A DNA stretch of 64,000 nt from an uncultured Gammaproteobacteria bacterium. Its GTDB lineage: Bacteria > Pseudomonadota > Gammaproteobacteria > Pseudomonadales > Pseudohongiellaceae. Both the position numbers and the translations under genes were made by a program. The first letter of the stretch is position 1. Each line of letters starts with the position of its first letter. Under the pieces are notes generated by a model. The model saw only the letters and a program-made list of their open reading frames with translations. It was not told where the DNA came from and ran no database searches. Shown in pieces: positions 8,108 to 16,577 of this stretch. The stretch is taken from positions 1-64,000 of the forward strand of contig CAJXRP010000021.1 of the NCBI GenBank assembly GCA_913060495.1, in the 5' to 3' direction.

Positions 8108-9091
8108 ATGAAGACACGTAAACTCGGAGAATTGCAGGTTTCCGCCCTAGGTCTAGGTTGCATGAGCATGTCACAGTCCTACGGAGCAGCAAATCGAGAG
8201 GAGTCGGAACGAGCCCTAAACACAGCGTTAGATATCGGCTATACCTTCCTAGACACCGCTAGCCTATATGGCATGGGCCACAATGAGACCTTGCTTGGCG
8301 AGGTTCTGCCGACCCGTCGCAGTGAATTCATTCTTGCTAGTAAGTGCGGCATCGTGGATAGAGAGGGCAAGCGAGCCGTCGATTGCACCCCCGAAAACGT
8401 CAAGAAGACCTGTGAAGAAAGCCTTCGCCGACTGAACACCGATGTCATAGACCTCTATTACCTGCATCGCCGTGACTTCAATGTGCCCATAGAAGAAAGT
8501 GTAGGTGCGCTCGCCGATTGTGTCAGTGATGGCAAGATTCGCTACATCGGTCTCTCGGAGTGCTCCTCGACGACCATAAGAAAAGCCCACAAAGAACACC
8601 CGATCTGTGCCGTACAGTCAGAATATTCTCTATGGAGCCGCGAGCCCGAAGATAAGGTGTTCGATTGCTGCAGGGAATTAGGCGTAGGCTTCGTGCCCTT
8701 TAGCCCCTTGGGCAGAGCCTTTCTAGCTGGCGTAATCACCGACATGTCAGCTTTGGGCGATGATGATATGCGACAGACCATGCCAAGATTTCTTGGTGAT
8801 AATTTCGAGCAGAACCTTAAACAGCTAACTACACTGCGGGAGATCGCAGCATCTCACTCCTGCACCATGGCACAACTAGCCTTGGCATGGGTGCTAGCGC
8901 AAGATCCAAACTTCGTGCCGATCCCGGGCACCAAACACGTTAAGTATGTCGAGGAGAACGCGCAGGCGGTCGAGCTGGAGATCAGCGTCTCGGAGCTGGC
9001 TAGAGTTGGAGAGGTATTTAGTGGAGATTCGGTATGCGGCGATCGCTATGCAAAATCACATATGATCTCGCTGGATCCTGAGGAATCGTAA
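8108..9091 (+). CDS. Aldo/keto reductase
   Basis: A 327-residue NADP-dependent aldo/keto reductase with a TIM-barrel fold. The catalytic tetrad is visible: Asp49 and Tyr54 in FLDTASLYGMG, Lys79 in ASKCG and His120 in YYLHRRD. The C-terminal PGTKHVKYVEEN segment matches the coenzyme-binding loop. It resembles the AKR13/YajO-like bacterial group that reduces aldehydes and ketones. The start is supported by AAAGGA eight bases upstream. It stands alone, followed by a short tandem repeat. The physiological substrate is unknown. Confidence 0.92.
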   Translation: MKTRKLGELQVSALGLGCMSMSQSYGAANREESERALNTALDIGYTFLDTASLYGMGHNETLLGEVLPTRRSEFILASKCGIVDREGKRAVDCTPENVKKTCEESLRRLNTDVIDLYYLHRRDFNVPIEESVGALADCVSDGKIRYIGLSECSSTTIRKAHKEHPICAVQSEYSLWSREPEDKVFDCCRELGVGFVPFSPLGRAFLAGVITDMSALGDDDMRQTMPRFLGDNFEQNLKQLTTLREIAASHSCTMAQLALAWVLAQDPNFVPIPGTKHVKYVEENAQAVELEISVSELARVGEVFSGDSVCGDRYAKSHMISLDPEES

Positions 9092-9110
9092 AACTCAACT
9101 GCTCTTACGT

Positions 9111-9170
9111 GAACTATTATTTACTGAACTATTTCGACCTGAACTATTTCGACCTAAACTATTTCGACCT
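9111..9170. repeat. 15-bp tandem repeat, four copies
   Basis: Three near-identical copies of GAACTATTTCGACCT (9126-9140, 9141-9155, and 9156-9170 with A for the first G) follow one degenerate copy at 9111-9125. The array lies 20 bp after the stop of the aldo/keto reductase and is non-coding on either strand as far as I can see. The near-identity of the copies suggests recent slippage. Confidence 0.9.
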
Positions 9171-9180
9171 AAACCGAGGA

Positions 9181-9208
9181 GAGGAAGCGAACCGGAATTC
9201 GCTTCCTC
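9181..9208. terminator. Perfect hairpin between convergent genes
   Basis: GAGGAAGCGAA at 9181-9191 pairs perfectly with TTCGCTTCCTC at 9198-9208 around a 6-base loop. It sits between the aldo/keto reductase and the convergent secreted-protein gene, where a shared terminator is expected, but neither side has a real T tract. It may protect the 3' ends rather than terminate. Confidence 0.5.
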
Positions 9209-9217
9209 AGTCATAGC

Positions 9218-10213
9218 CTATTGACCGTTCTCACTGGCGCGCTGTTCTTCCATGCGTTCGCCGCGGAGTATGTTGACCATGCCATAATTACCCTCGTGGC
9301 AGGCATACTCGTACATTAAACCATCAAGCTTCGCCATCGGTATCAGTACGGTGATCTTGTCTTTGAATGTGCTTGGATCGTCGACTGTGAACTCATAGTC
9401 AACTGTGAATTCACCGACACGGGTAAATTTTTCCGTAAGCACCTTATCGAGAGAACTACCAAAGACACTGAAGCTCTGAGTCAGGTCATTGAAGTTTCTA
9501 GTCTCGACTACCAGAGTATCGCCTTCCCAATAACCCCGTGAGTCACCAGACCATTGCCGAATATTGTCATCGACGTGGTCGCGACCGTCTAGAGGCACGA
9601 TACGTGCATCGTGAATCATCTCGGTCATAATCACGGCAGTATCTTTACCCAAAATCAGCTGCACATTGTTGTTGTACAAGTTCGGTGTAAAGGGCGGTCC
9701 TGAGTTGAAACCCTGGATACATCGTTCGGAAGTGCCTCTGTCTTCTGGACCGTCTTTCGCAATGCCACCTACCGGCATACGCACGGGTCGCATGCCTGGC
9801 TCATCTGGCCCAAGCCCACCGATCTGAACAGTCACGCCTTCCACCATTTCCGGTATTCGGCCATTGCGAGGATAGGTAATCAGAGAAGTACGCGTATTGT
9901 CGCCCCTGCCTGCGTTCTCAACCCAAAATGTGTTGTAGCCACCGACACCGATATTGTTCAAGGCCTGCAAACCCGCCTCGGTCTGATTCGCAATCGCTGC
10001 GATATCCTCTGGTGTCAGAAATTCTTTGTCGGCAAATTGAGTAGGCCGCTGCATAGGAACGAAGGAACTAAAATTCCACACACCGTTTAGATCCGGCTGA
10101 CCGTATTCGGTTCGCGGTGCCACGTAGTCGCTATCCTGCGCCTGCGCTGTAGTCACACAAAGACTCAGGACAGCAGTGGTAACTGCACCGAGAGTAAGAA
10201 GTCGAGTTTTCAT
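9218..10213 (-). CDS. Secreted protein of unknown function (YGQPDL/GVWNF family), copy 1
   Basis: A 331-residue exported protein. The start at ATG 10213 is set by AGGGGG seven bases upstream and gives a clean signal peptide ending TTAQAQ. The mature part has recurring hallmarks: TEYGQPDLNGVWNF at the N-terminus, GPEDRGTSERCI, NNNVQLI, TEMIHDARIVPLDGR, WSGDSRGYWEGDTLVVETRNF and a C-terminal YEYACHEGNYGMVNIL. I know this pattern from many unannotated proteins of Acidobacteria and marine Gammaproteobacteria, but no function. Two conserved Cys, one in SERC and one in YACHEGNY, could pair or bind a ligand. A second copy is at 39601. It lies alone on the minus strand. Confidence 0.85.
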   Translation of the reverse strand: MKTRLLTLGAVTTAVLSLCVTTAQAQDSDYVAPRTEYGQPDLNGVWNFSSFVPMQRPTQFADKEFLTPEDIAAIANQTEAGLQALNNIGVGGYNTFWVENAGRGDNTRTSLITYPRNGRIPEMVEGVTVQIGGLGPDEPGMRPVRMPVGGIAKDGPEDRGTSERCIQGFNSGPPFTPNLYNNNVQLILGKDTAVIMTEMIHDARIVPLDGRDHVDDNIRQWSGDSRGYWEGDTLVVETRNFNDLTQSFSVFGSSLDKVLTEKFTRVGEFTVDYEFTVDDPSTFKDKITVLIPMAKLDGLMYEYACHEGNYGMVNILRGERMEEQRASENGQ

Positions 10214-10331
10214 GCAATGCCCCCTAGACAAGCAAATTAGGAAGCACAGAGTGTAAACTAATTGACCAATAGCATCTATTGCCTGATGTCACCAACGGGA
10301 CGTCGCAATACGCAGCTGCAAGCAATAGCCG

Positions 10332-10709
10332 TTAAGTTTGCACCCGCCTCGAACGCTTACCACCTTTAATCGCTGCAGCTCGCATAGCCGCACCGCAGGC
10401 GCTGGATGCCCAAGCACTCAGCAGTTCGGCATTTTCCATAGCCTCCTCAGGTGCCTGGTAGTAACTCATCTTGAACTCTTTGCCGTTCTTCGCATAACTG
10501 AAGGCTTCCAAGCCCAGACCCTCATAATCCTGCCGATTTTCTGCATCGGCTTTTAGGTAGAGCTCATTGCTGGCAACGAGACCGAACATCAAGCCTTCAA
10601 GGAATATACCAAACCCTCCAAACATAGACTTCGATTCAACTGGCCCGATAAATTGCAAAAGGTCAACGATGTGCGCAACGTATTCACGCTGTTCATTACT
10701 TATAGCCAA
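10332..10709 (-). CDS. TfoX/Sxy family protein (N-terminal domain only)
   Basis: A 125-residue protein matching the TfoX/Sxy N-terminal domain: SKSMFGGFGIFLEGLMFGLVASNELYLK-type core at about residues 24-54, then AFSYAKNGKEFKMSYYQAPEE. Full-length TfoX regulators of competence carry an additional C-terminal helical domain that is missing here. Single-domain members are common and mostly uncharacterised, so a competence role should not be assumed. The start is TTG with AGAGGA at suitable spacing. The C-terminus is basic (KGGKRSRRVQT). It is divergent from the ThDP enzyme gene. Confidence 0.85.
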   Translation of the reverse strand: MAISNEQREYVAHIVDLLQFIGPVESKSMFGGFGIFLEGLMFGLVASNELYLKADAENRQDYEGLGLEAFSYAKNGKEFKMSYYQAPEEAMENAELLSAWASSACGAAMRAAAIKGGKRSRRVQT

Positions 10710-10839
10710 TTTCTGAGTCCTCTGATGCTCTCAATATCGTGCAAGCGATCTCATACTTACGGGTTCAATCTTTGATGCTATGATAACTAACTTTTCCGCA
10801 GCCATATTTGCGGTCACTAGATCAAGGGAGAGCTACAAC

Positions 10840-12405
10840 ATGAACGGTGCAACCGCATTAATTGAAACATTGGCAGACTGCGGAGTCGAGCTTTGCATTG
10901 CAAATCCCGGCACCTCCGAAATGCATCTCGTACAGGCTCTCGACAGCGTTCCACAAATGAAATCAGTACTCGCACTTTTCGAAGGCGTGTGCACTGGTGC
11001 CGCCGATGGCTACGCACGCATGACTGGTAAACCTGCGGCCACATTATTGCATCTAGGCCCAGGCCTAGCGAACGGCATAGCAAACCTACATAACGCACGC
11101 CGAGCGAATTCACCGATGATCAATATCGTCGGCAACCATCCAAACTACCATATTGGTTTCGATGCGCCACTCACCTCAGACATTGAAACACTCGCAAAGA
11201 ATTATTCTTCCTGGATCAAGTCTTGTAGCACCAATGCAACGCTTGCGCAGGACGGCGCAGACGCCTACACCGCGACAATGCGGCAAACCGGAGGCTCTGA
11301 TGGACAGATCGCCACACTTATTATGGGTGCCGATGCGGCCTGGGGCGAGAGCTCTGGACCCGCGATGCCGAACGCATTACCACAGCGCAGCAAGATAGAT
11401 GAACAAACGATCGCAAAAATTGCCCCACTACTAGAAAAAGGTGGTCAATCTATGATGCTTCTTGAGCATCATGCTACTGACCCTGCCGCACTCGCTGCCG
11501 CAAGCAAGATAGCAAGCAAGACCGGCTGCCGGCTGATGACTGGCACCTTTCCTGGACGCGTAGATGGCGGCCCCGGAGCAGTTGCAGTAGAACGCCTGCC
11601 CTACTTCCCTGAACAAGTTCTGCAAACCTTAGAAGGCATTGAAAACCTCATCATAGTTGGCGGCCAAATTCCCGCTAGCTTCTTTGCCTACCAAGGTCTA
11701 CCGGGCCAACTCATTCCAAAAGGTTGCAAAGTTAGCCGCCTTAGCCAAATAGAAGAAGATTCGATCGATGCACTGCAACGCCTAACTGAACGGCTTGGTG
11801 CCGAAAATGAAGCTATCAAGACCTTTGAGAAAGTTGAAATTGGAAAGCCAAACGGCGAACTCGATACGAAATCTATCATCCAGTCTGTCGCCGCAACCAT
11901 GCCAGAAAATGTAATCGTTGCTACTGATTCCGGCGGCGGCAATGCTGCATATCCTTACTGCCAAAACTCTGCGCCAAATACCTGGCTTAGCCTTACCGGT
12001 GGCGCCATTGGTCAAGGCGGCCCCTGTGCTACTGGTGCAGCACTTGCCTGCCCAGACAGACCTGTACTAGCCATGCTTGGCGATGGCGGCGCTGCTTACA
12101 CGAATCAGAGTTTCTGGACTCAGGCCAGAGAAGGCCTGAATGTGACGACAGTGATTTTCGCGAATCGCTCATACAATATCCTCAATGTTGAATACGCTCG
12201 ACTGGGCGTCACCGAAGTTGGAGATATTGCCGCAAGCCTATTCGACATTGGTAATCCGGCACTCAACTGGGTTGATATGGCTAAGGGATTCGGAGTTCCA
12301 GGCGCCACTGCCGATACGGCGGAGGAGCTTTGCGCCTTACTGGAAAAGAGTTATGAGACACCCGGCCCCTTCGTGATTCAAGCCAATGGTGATCTACGTA
12401 GATAG
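10840..12405 (+). CDS. Thiamine-diphosphate enzyme of the acetolactate synthase/decarboxylase family
   Basis: A 521-residue ThDP enzyme. The N-terminal pyrimidine-binding domain has PGTSEMH and the catalytic glutamate at residue 48 (LALFEGVCTGAADGYARM). The middle domain spans about 185-330. The C-terminal pyrophosphate domain has GDGG at 414-417 and the downstream Asn442 of the GDG-N motif. Annotations of relatives vary between acetolactate synthase large subunit and benzoylformate decarboxylase-like enzymes; the lack of a regulatory-subunit gene argues against a biosynthetic acetohydroxyacid synthase. The start at ATG 10840 follows AAGGGAG; a longer frame from 10780 lacks support. Neighbours are a symporter and an amidohydrolase, suggesting catabolism of a 2-oxo acid. 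A terminator follows. Confidence 0.85.
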   Translation: MNGATALIETLADCGVELCIANPGTSEMHLVQALDSVPQMKSVLALFEGVCTGAADGYARMTGKPAATLLHLGPGLANGIANLHNARRANSPMINIVGNHPNYHIGFDAPLTSDIETLAKNYSSWIKSCSTNATLAQDGADAYTATMRQTGGSDGQIATLIMGADAAWGESSGPAMPNALPQRSKIDEQTIAKIAPLLEKGGQSMMLLEHHATDPAALAAASKIASKTGCRLMTGTFPGRVDGGPGAVAVERLPYFPEQVLQTLEGIENLIIVGGQIPASFFAYQGLPGQLIPKGCKVSRLSQIEEDSIDALQRLTERLGAENEAIKTFEKVEIGKPNGELDTKSIIQSVAATMPENVIVATDSGGGNAAYPYCQNSAPNTWLSLTGGAIGQGGPCATGAALACPDRPVLAMLGDGGAAYTNQSFWTQAREGLNVTTVIFANRSYNILNVEYARLGVTEVGDIAASLFDIGNPALNWVDMAKGFGVPGATADTAEELCALLEKSYETPGPFVIQANGDLRR

Positions 12406-12428
12406 CTGAGAGAACCAGGAAAATGACG

Positions 12429-12465
12429 AAAAAAAAGAGGGCTAATAATTAGCCCTCTTTTTTTT
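12429..12465. terminator. Bidirectional rho-independent terminator
   Basis: AAAAAAAAGAGGGCT (12429-12443) pairs with AGCCCTCTTTTTTTT (12451-12465) around a 7-base loop. T tracts are present on both strands, so it can serve the ThDP enzyme gene on the plus strand and the symporter gene on the minus strand, which stops at 12484. Confidence 0.93.
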
Positions 12466-12483
12466 GCTAAAGATTAGCTCTTT

Positions 12484-14031
12484 CTAAACCCAATCAAGAT
12501 TACGTTGAATCCTTCCCAAGTCCTTGTAGAAAGTGGCAGACATCTCTGTCTCTGCTTCACTATCCTCTGCAGGAAACATCAACGTGAAGATCGGAATAGT
12601 GAATACTGGTAGCAATAACGTTAGAAACGATGGATCACGCCATTCTCCAAGATACTGACAAAGCTCATACCAAGTCTGCGCAAATCCACCTACATCGGCA
12701 TTCTCAGCGCCCGAGTACCAGTTGTTAAGCAACCACATTAGCAAGCCACTAACAAAGCCAATCAACATTCCCCAGAACGCAGCCTTCTCGGTCGTCTTCT
12801 TCCAATAGAACACATACGTCACTGCAATAGCTGGCGGAACTACCATCGCAAAACCGAGTAGTAGGAATTGCAGCACCGAGCCAAAGTTAAAATACCAGGC
12901 ACAGAATGCCGCTGCGGAGCCATAGATCACCGTTACCAACTTGTACAGGCGGAGCTTCTTATCGCTGCTGAAGTTCTTCGAGCCCGGTATCCAATCACTC
13001 ACTAGCATTGTCGCACTAGCCAAGAGAATAGGTGCGCCAGAAGAGATTACTGCGGCTAGAACCGCAGCCAGGGCGATCCCTCCGAGTAGCGGACCGGTAT
13101 CCATCGCGAGCTGCGCAATGTTCAAATAACCCGATAGCCCAGATTCTGAGCCATAGCTCACCATGGTTAAAATACCGATGAATCCGGCAACCATAGGCAT
13201 CATCGCCGCGATCACCCCTGCCAAGAAAAAACCAGGTATGAGATATTCTTGTTTCGCTGCAGAGCTTGCATAATTCGCATACACAGACGCGGCAGGCGTA
13301 TGAATTGTTGCTGAAATAAACAGCGCTATAATCGTTGCCCAGCCGATGCCGGTAAAACTCCACCACGATGGAATATCTTTGCCGGCTTCGGCTAGTCTGA
13401 TCTCCGATTGCGCGACCACCGAGTCCCATCCACCTAGATTCTGCATCGCGATATAACCAACCGCAGACAAGCCTACGATGATGACTGTGCAGTGAACGAT
13501 ATTCGTTATTGCCGTGCCCTTCAGGCCACCGGTAACGGTGAACAGTACAATCACTACCGCGCCGATTATGATGCAGAGCCCGAATGGCCATCCGGTTACG
13601 CCGCTGACGATAGTCGCGATTACGTAAGGCTCAATAATATTCACCACGAGATACTCAGCCTGCACACAGAGGCTGGTCAAAGACTGACAACGGCTAGACC
13701 CGAAACGCCTATCGAAGACCTCACCTACGCTAGTAAGTTTTAACTTACGATAGGGAATGGCGAAGAACAAACCGACCATAAACAATGCCGCGAAGGAATT
13801 GACGCCGTACCAAAGATGACCGATACCCTCCGTAATTACATCGCCTGCCACGCCATAGGTGCCAGCACCGCCAATACGAGTTCCTGCAACACCGGCTGCC
13901 AGCATGCCTACGCCCAGCGTGCCACCACCGATAGCCCAATCAGCAGAGCTCTTATTGCCGCTACTGATATAGATCCCCACGGCGATGAAGAACAGCAAAT
14001 ACCCGAGGATCACATAAGCAGTCAAATCCAT
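12484..14031 (-). CDS. Sodium:solute symporter (SSS family)
   Basis: A 515-residue inner-membrane protein with about 13 hydrophobic helices, typical for the SSS family. The first helix (AYVILGYLLFFIAVGIYI) follows a short N-terminus, and the unwound TM1 region AGVAGTRIGGAGTYGVAG and later SATMLVSDW match family blocks. It would import an organic solute with sodium; the substrate cannot be told from sequence. The start at ATG 14031 has GGAG six bases upstream, better than the ATG four codons earlier. It lies between the ThDP enzyme and the amidohydrolase, both on the opposite strand, and may feed that pathway. Confidence 0.9.
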   Translation of the reverse strand: MDLTAYVILGYLLFFIAVGIYISSGNKSSADWAIGGGTLGVGMLAAGVAGTRIGGAGTYGVAGDVITEGIGHLWYGVNSFAALFMVGLFFAIPYRKLKLTSVGEVFDRRFGSSRCQSLTSLCVQAEYLVVNIIEPYVIATIVSGVTGWPFGLCIIIGAVVIVLFTVTGGLKGTAITNIVHCTVIIVGLSAVGYIAMQNLGGWDSVVAQSEIRLAEAGKDIPSWWSFTGIGWATIIALFISATIHTPAASVYANYASSAAKQEYLIPGFFLAGVIAAMMPMVAGFIGILTMVSYGSESGLSGYLNIAQLAMDTGPLLGGIALAAVLAAVISSGAPILLASATMLVSDWIPGSKNFSSDKKLRLYKLVTVIYGSAAAFCAWYFNFGSVLQFLLLGFAMVVPPAIAVTYVFYWKKTTEKAAFWGMLIGFVSGLLMWLLNNWYSGAENADVGGFAQTWYELCQYLGEWRDPSFLTLLLPVFTIPIFTLMFPAEDSEAETEMSATFYKDLGRIQRNLDWV

Positions 14032-14105
14032 GTACAACTCCAACTCTAATTCTGGTTACTCTACAAACTGCTGATAGACAGCAGGTGCGTCCGACTCCGA
14101 CCGAC

Positions 14106-14133
14106 CTGACATACATCAACCTACTTTTATAAT
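14106..14133 (+). promoter_or_regulatory. Predicted sigma-70 promoter for the amidohydrolase-HAD pair
   Basis: CTGACA (14106-14111) and TATAAT (14128-14133) are separated by 16 bases, giving 11 of 12 consensus bases at slightly short spacing. A transcript would have a leader of about 120 bases before the ATG at 14263. Confidence 0.55.
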
Positions 14134-14262
14134 GCTAATGCATACTACACGATGGCAATTGTAAGGCAACAGAAAGGCGGCAAACTCCTGCCGCTATTCC
14201 CACAAACCTAAGGTGATGCTAACGTGATTGCCTAAGCACACGAAGCATCTACAGGAAAAATT

Positions 14263-15294
14263 ATGTCAGAATTAGAACCGGGTTCCGACCAATGGCTGGC
14301 TCAAGTGGAGGAAGAAATCCTCGATCCAGACCGCGAAATTATTGACCCCCATCATCACCTTTGGAAGAAACGCTTCAATCGCGACTACCTCTTACCTGAA
14401 CTATGGAACGATACAGGCTCAGGGCATAACGTTGTGAAAACGGTTTTTATGGAATGTCGGGCATTCTATCGCCGCGAAGGTGAGGAGCACCTGAAGTCCG
14501 TTGGTGAAACGGAAACTATTGCCGCCCTAGCCTGTGAGAGCCTGGCGAACGAAGCGAATAAAGCATCCATCGCCGGCATAGTCGCGCATAGCGACCTCAC
14601 TCTGGCCGGAGAGTCAGAAGAAAAATTGCTAGAGGCACTAGAACAACATCGCGTCGCGAGCAACGGCCTGCTACGTGGCATTCGACACTCTGCCGCGCGC
14701 GACAAACGGCCAGAAGACTTATTCATAGTAAGCTCTGCCCCGCCTTACTTGCACGGCAAAGAACCGTTCCGCAAAGGCCTTCGCATCATCGCGGAACAAG
14801 GCCTAACTTATGATACTTGGCACTACCATCATCAGAACCTAGATTTCTTGGACCTCGCACGCGCGGTACCAGAATGCACTATGATCCTCGATCACTTCGG
14901 CACGCCACTTGGTGTAGGCATCTATAAGCATTGTAGAGACGAGATTTTTCAGGAATGGAAGCAAGAGATCCGCGAGATAGCCAAATGCCCCAATGTCTAT
15001 GCGAAGCTAGGAGGATTAGCAATGCCCGACAATGGTTTTGGCTGGCACCTGCAGAGTCGACCACCAAGCTCCGATGAATTCATCGAGGCACAACAGAAGT
15101 ATTACATGCACGCCATCGAATGTTTCGGCCCCGAGCGCTGTATGTTTGAGAGCAACTTCCCTGTCGATCGACTATCAATTAACTATCATGTCTTGTTTAA
15201 TGCCTACAAGAAAATGGTTGCCGATTTTAGCGCCGAAGAGAAACACGCCATGTTCTATGGCACCGCAGAAAAGGTCTACAGCCTGCAGGACTAG
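14263..15294 (+). CDS. Amidohydrolase family TIM-barrel hydrolase (COG3618-like)
   Basis: A 343-residue metal-dependent hydrolase. The first-strand metal motif appears as DPHHHLW (His30 and His32). A later CTMILDHFGTP supplies a His and the C-terminal MFESNFPVDR replaces the usual Asp-containing turn. This pattern belongs to the group with L-fuconolactonase and 2-pyrone-4,6-dicarboxylate lactonase, which open lactones or decarboxylate. The start is backed by AGGA seven bases upstream. The HAD phosphatase gene follows by 2 bp, so the two are an operon. With the adjacent symporter and ThDP enzyme it may break down an imported lactone or aromatic-derived acid; that is inference. Confidence 0.85.
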   Translation: MSELEPGSDQWLAQVEEEILDPDREIIDPHHHLWKKRFNRDYLLPELWNDTGSGHNVVKTVFMECRAFYRREGEEHLKSVGETETIAALACESLANEANKASIAGIVAHSDLTLAGESEEKLLEALEQHRVASNGLLRGIRHSAARDKRPEDLFIVSSAPPYLHGKEPFRKGLRIIAEQGLTYDTWHYHHQNLDFLDLARAVPECTMILDHFGTPLGVGIYKHCRDEIFQEWKQEIREIAKCPNVYAKLGGLAMPDNGFGWHLQSRPPSSDEFIEAQQKYYMHAIECFGPERCMFESNFPVDRLSINYHVLFNAYKKMVADFSAEEKHAMFYGTAEKVYSLQD

Positions 15295-15296
15295 AT

Positions 15297-15947
15297 ATGC
15301 CTTACCACAGCTTGATATTCGATTTGGACGGAACCTTAACAGATCCACTCACTGGCATTGTGCGCTGTATGAACTACGCCTTGAGCAGTCATGATCACCA
15401 GGTGAAATCCGAGCAGGAGATTAAACCCTATATCGGCCCCCCTCTGGAAATCGCATTGGGCGAACTTTCGGGAAGCACCGACGAAACACATATCAAAGAA
15501 TTAGTAGCCACCTACAGGGAGCGCTATGGGGAGTTAGGCTACAAAGAGAATACCGTCTACGAGGGTATCTACGAACTGCTAGACACTCTCCAAGAACGAG
15601 GTTTCCGAATGGGAGTATGCACCTCCAAGTTCGAAATATATGCGATCAAGGTACTAGAAGAATTTAAGCTCGATAAGTACTTCACCTTTGTAAGCGGCAG
15701 TGGCGCTTACGGAACAGCGAAGTCGGATCAATTGCGGGGGCTAATAGATGTGAAGACTGTTCTCGATAGCTCTCTAATGATAGGCGATCGCTATATCGAC
15801 CTGACCTCTGCTCACAAGACAGGCTTGCGCTCTGCCGGTGTGCTTTGGGGCTATGGGAGTCTAGAAGAATTGACCGACGAAGAACCCACGTTTATAGCCG
15901 AATCCCCCGCTCATTTAAGCGCTGCCATTATCACTAGCAACCAGTAA
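15297..15947 (+). CDS. HAD-family phosphatase, phosphoglycolate phosphatase-like
   Basis: A 216-residue haloacid-dehalogenase hydrolase with motif I FDLDGTLTD (nucleophile Asp9, acid/base Asp11), motif II in VCTSK, a Lys in the FEIYAIKVL region or later, and motif IV MIGDRYID. The helical cap between residues 15 and 85 is typical of Gph-like enzymes. It probably dephosphorylates a small phosphorylated metabolite; phosphoglycolate is only one possibility. The gene starts 2 bp after the amidohydrolase stop with AGGA inside the end of that gene. It converges on the thioesterase gene with a 3-bp gap. Confidence 0.87.
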   Translation: MPYHSLIFDLDGTLTDPLTGIVRCMNYALSSHDHQVKSEQEIKPYIGPPLEIALGELSGSTDETHIKELVATYRERYGELGYKENTVYEGIYELLDTLQERGFRMGVCTSKFEIYAIKVLEEFKLDKYFTFVSGSGAYGTAKSDQLRGLIDVKTVLDSSLMIGDRYIDLTSAHKTGLRSAGVLWGYGSLEELTDEEPTFIAESPAHLSAAIITSNQ

Positions 15948-15950
15948 GGA

Positions 15951-16370
15951 CTACTTCTTTCTTAGTCGTTTAATCACGGCGCTACTAGTTAATACAACAG
16001 TATCGCCGACAAAGAGTTCGCAGCGTGAGAACACCATCGAGCCGGTGCGTCGAATCAACTCTCCCCTGCCCTCAACCAAATCCCCCTTGTAGGCCGGCGC
16101 AATAAATTCACTGTTACAGCTTACCGTGACAACACTCTCAGTTTCGCCACCGTTAGCGCAGATACAAAGAGTGTAGTCTGCCAACGCCATCATTACACCG
16201 CCGTGCAAAGTATCGTGCGCATTACAGTGATGTTCCTGCACCCGAAAAGCGGTTCGCGTGTTATCCCCATCCATAGCAAAGAAGAAAGGGCCAATATAAT
16301 CTTCTGCCTTGTCACCTTCCCAATGACGATAGTTTGAATCTATCTGGTAATCTTCGGGCTTAATACTCAT
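15951..16370 (-). CDS. PaaI-family hotdog thioesterase
   Basis: A 139-residue hotdog-fold protein. The motif HDTLHGGVMMALADY at about residues 48-62 is the hallmark of PaaI/YbgC-type acyl-CoA thioesterases, with the catalytic Asp in ALAD. The final strand SSAVIKRL is also typical. It would hydrolyse acyl- or aryl-acyl-CoA esters in the cytoplasm. It is the last of three minus-strand genes (GNAT, small lipoprotein, thioesterase) with a 15-bp gap. Confidence 0.88.
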   Translation of the reverse strand: MSIKPEDYQIDSNYRHWEGDKAEDYIGPFFFAMDGDNTRTAFRVQEHHCNAHDTLHGGVMMALADYTLCICANGGETESVVTVSCNSEFIAPAYKGDLVEGRGELIRRTGSMVFSRCELFVGDTVVLTSSAVIKRLRKK

Positions 16371-16385
16371 TTGTTATTCTCTACG

Positions 16386-16577
16386 CTAATCGTCATCATC
16401 GTCTGGCACCGCTAGATCAACAGCAGCCCCGACCACTTTAAAGGGAATTTTTACTACCTCAATCGTTGTATCTACCGCAGCACCGACTACGGCACCCACA
16501 CAGGAAACCAACAGCAGACAAATTACAACCATCACGATTGACCTGAATTTTCTGAATTGAGCAGTAAAATATTTCAT
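16386..16577 (-). CDS. Small lipoprotein of unknown function
   Basis: A 63-residue protein. A hydrophobic signal (IVMVVICLLLVSC) ends in lipobox LVSC with the Cys at about residue 26. The mature part is a short repeat-like sequence GAVVGAAVDTTIEVVKIPFKVVGAAVDLAVP ending in five Asp. The AVD-containing units suggest an amphipathic helix lying on the membrane. Small lipoproteins of similar look are widespread in Gammaproteobacteria without a known role. Its ATG overlaps the stop of the GNAT gene by four bases (ATGA), indicating coupled translation. Confidence 0.8.
   Translation of the reverse strand: MKYFTAQFRKFRSIVMVVICLLLVSCVGAVVGAAVDTTIEVVKIPFKVVGAAVDLAVPDDDDD

Noticed and set aside
14068-14084. 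Inverted repeat CTGCTG-N5-CAGCAG in the symporter leader
   Set aside because: Six-base arms of simple composition occur often by chance and nothing else supports a regulatory role.
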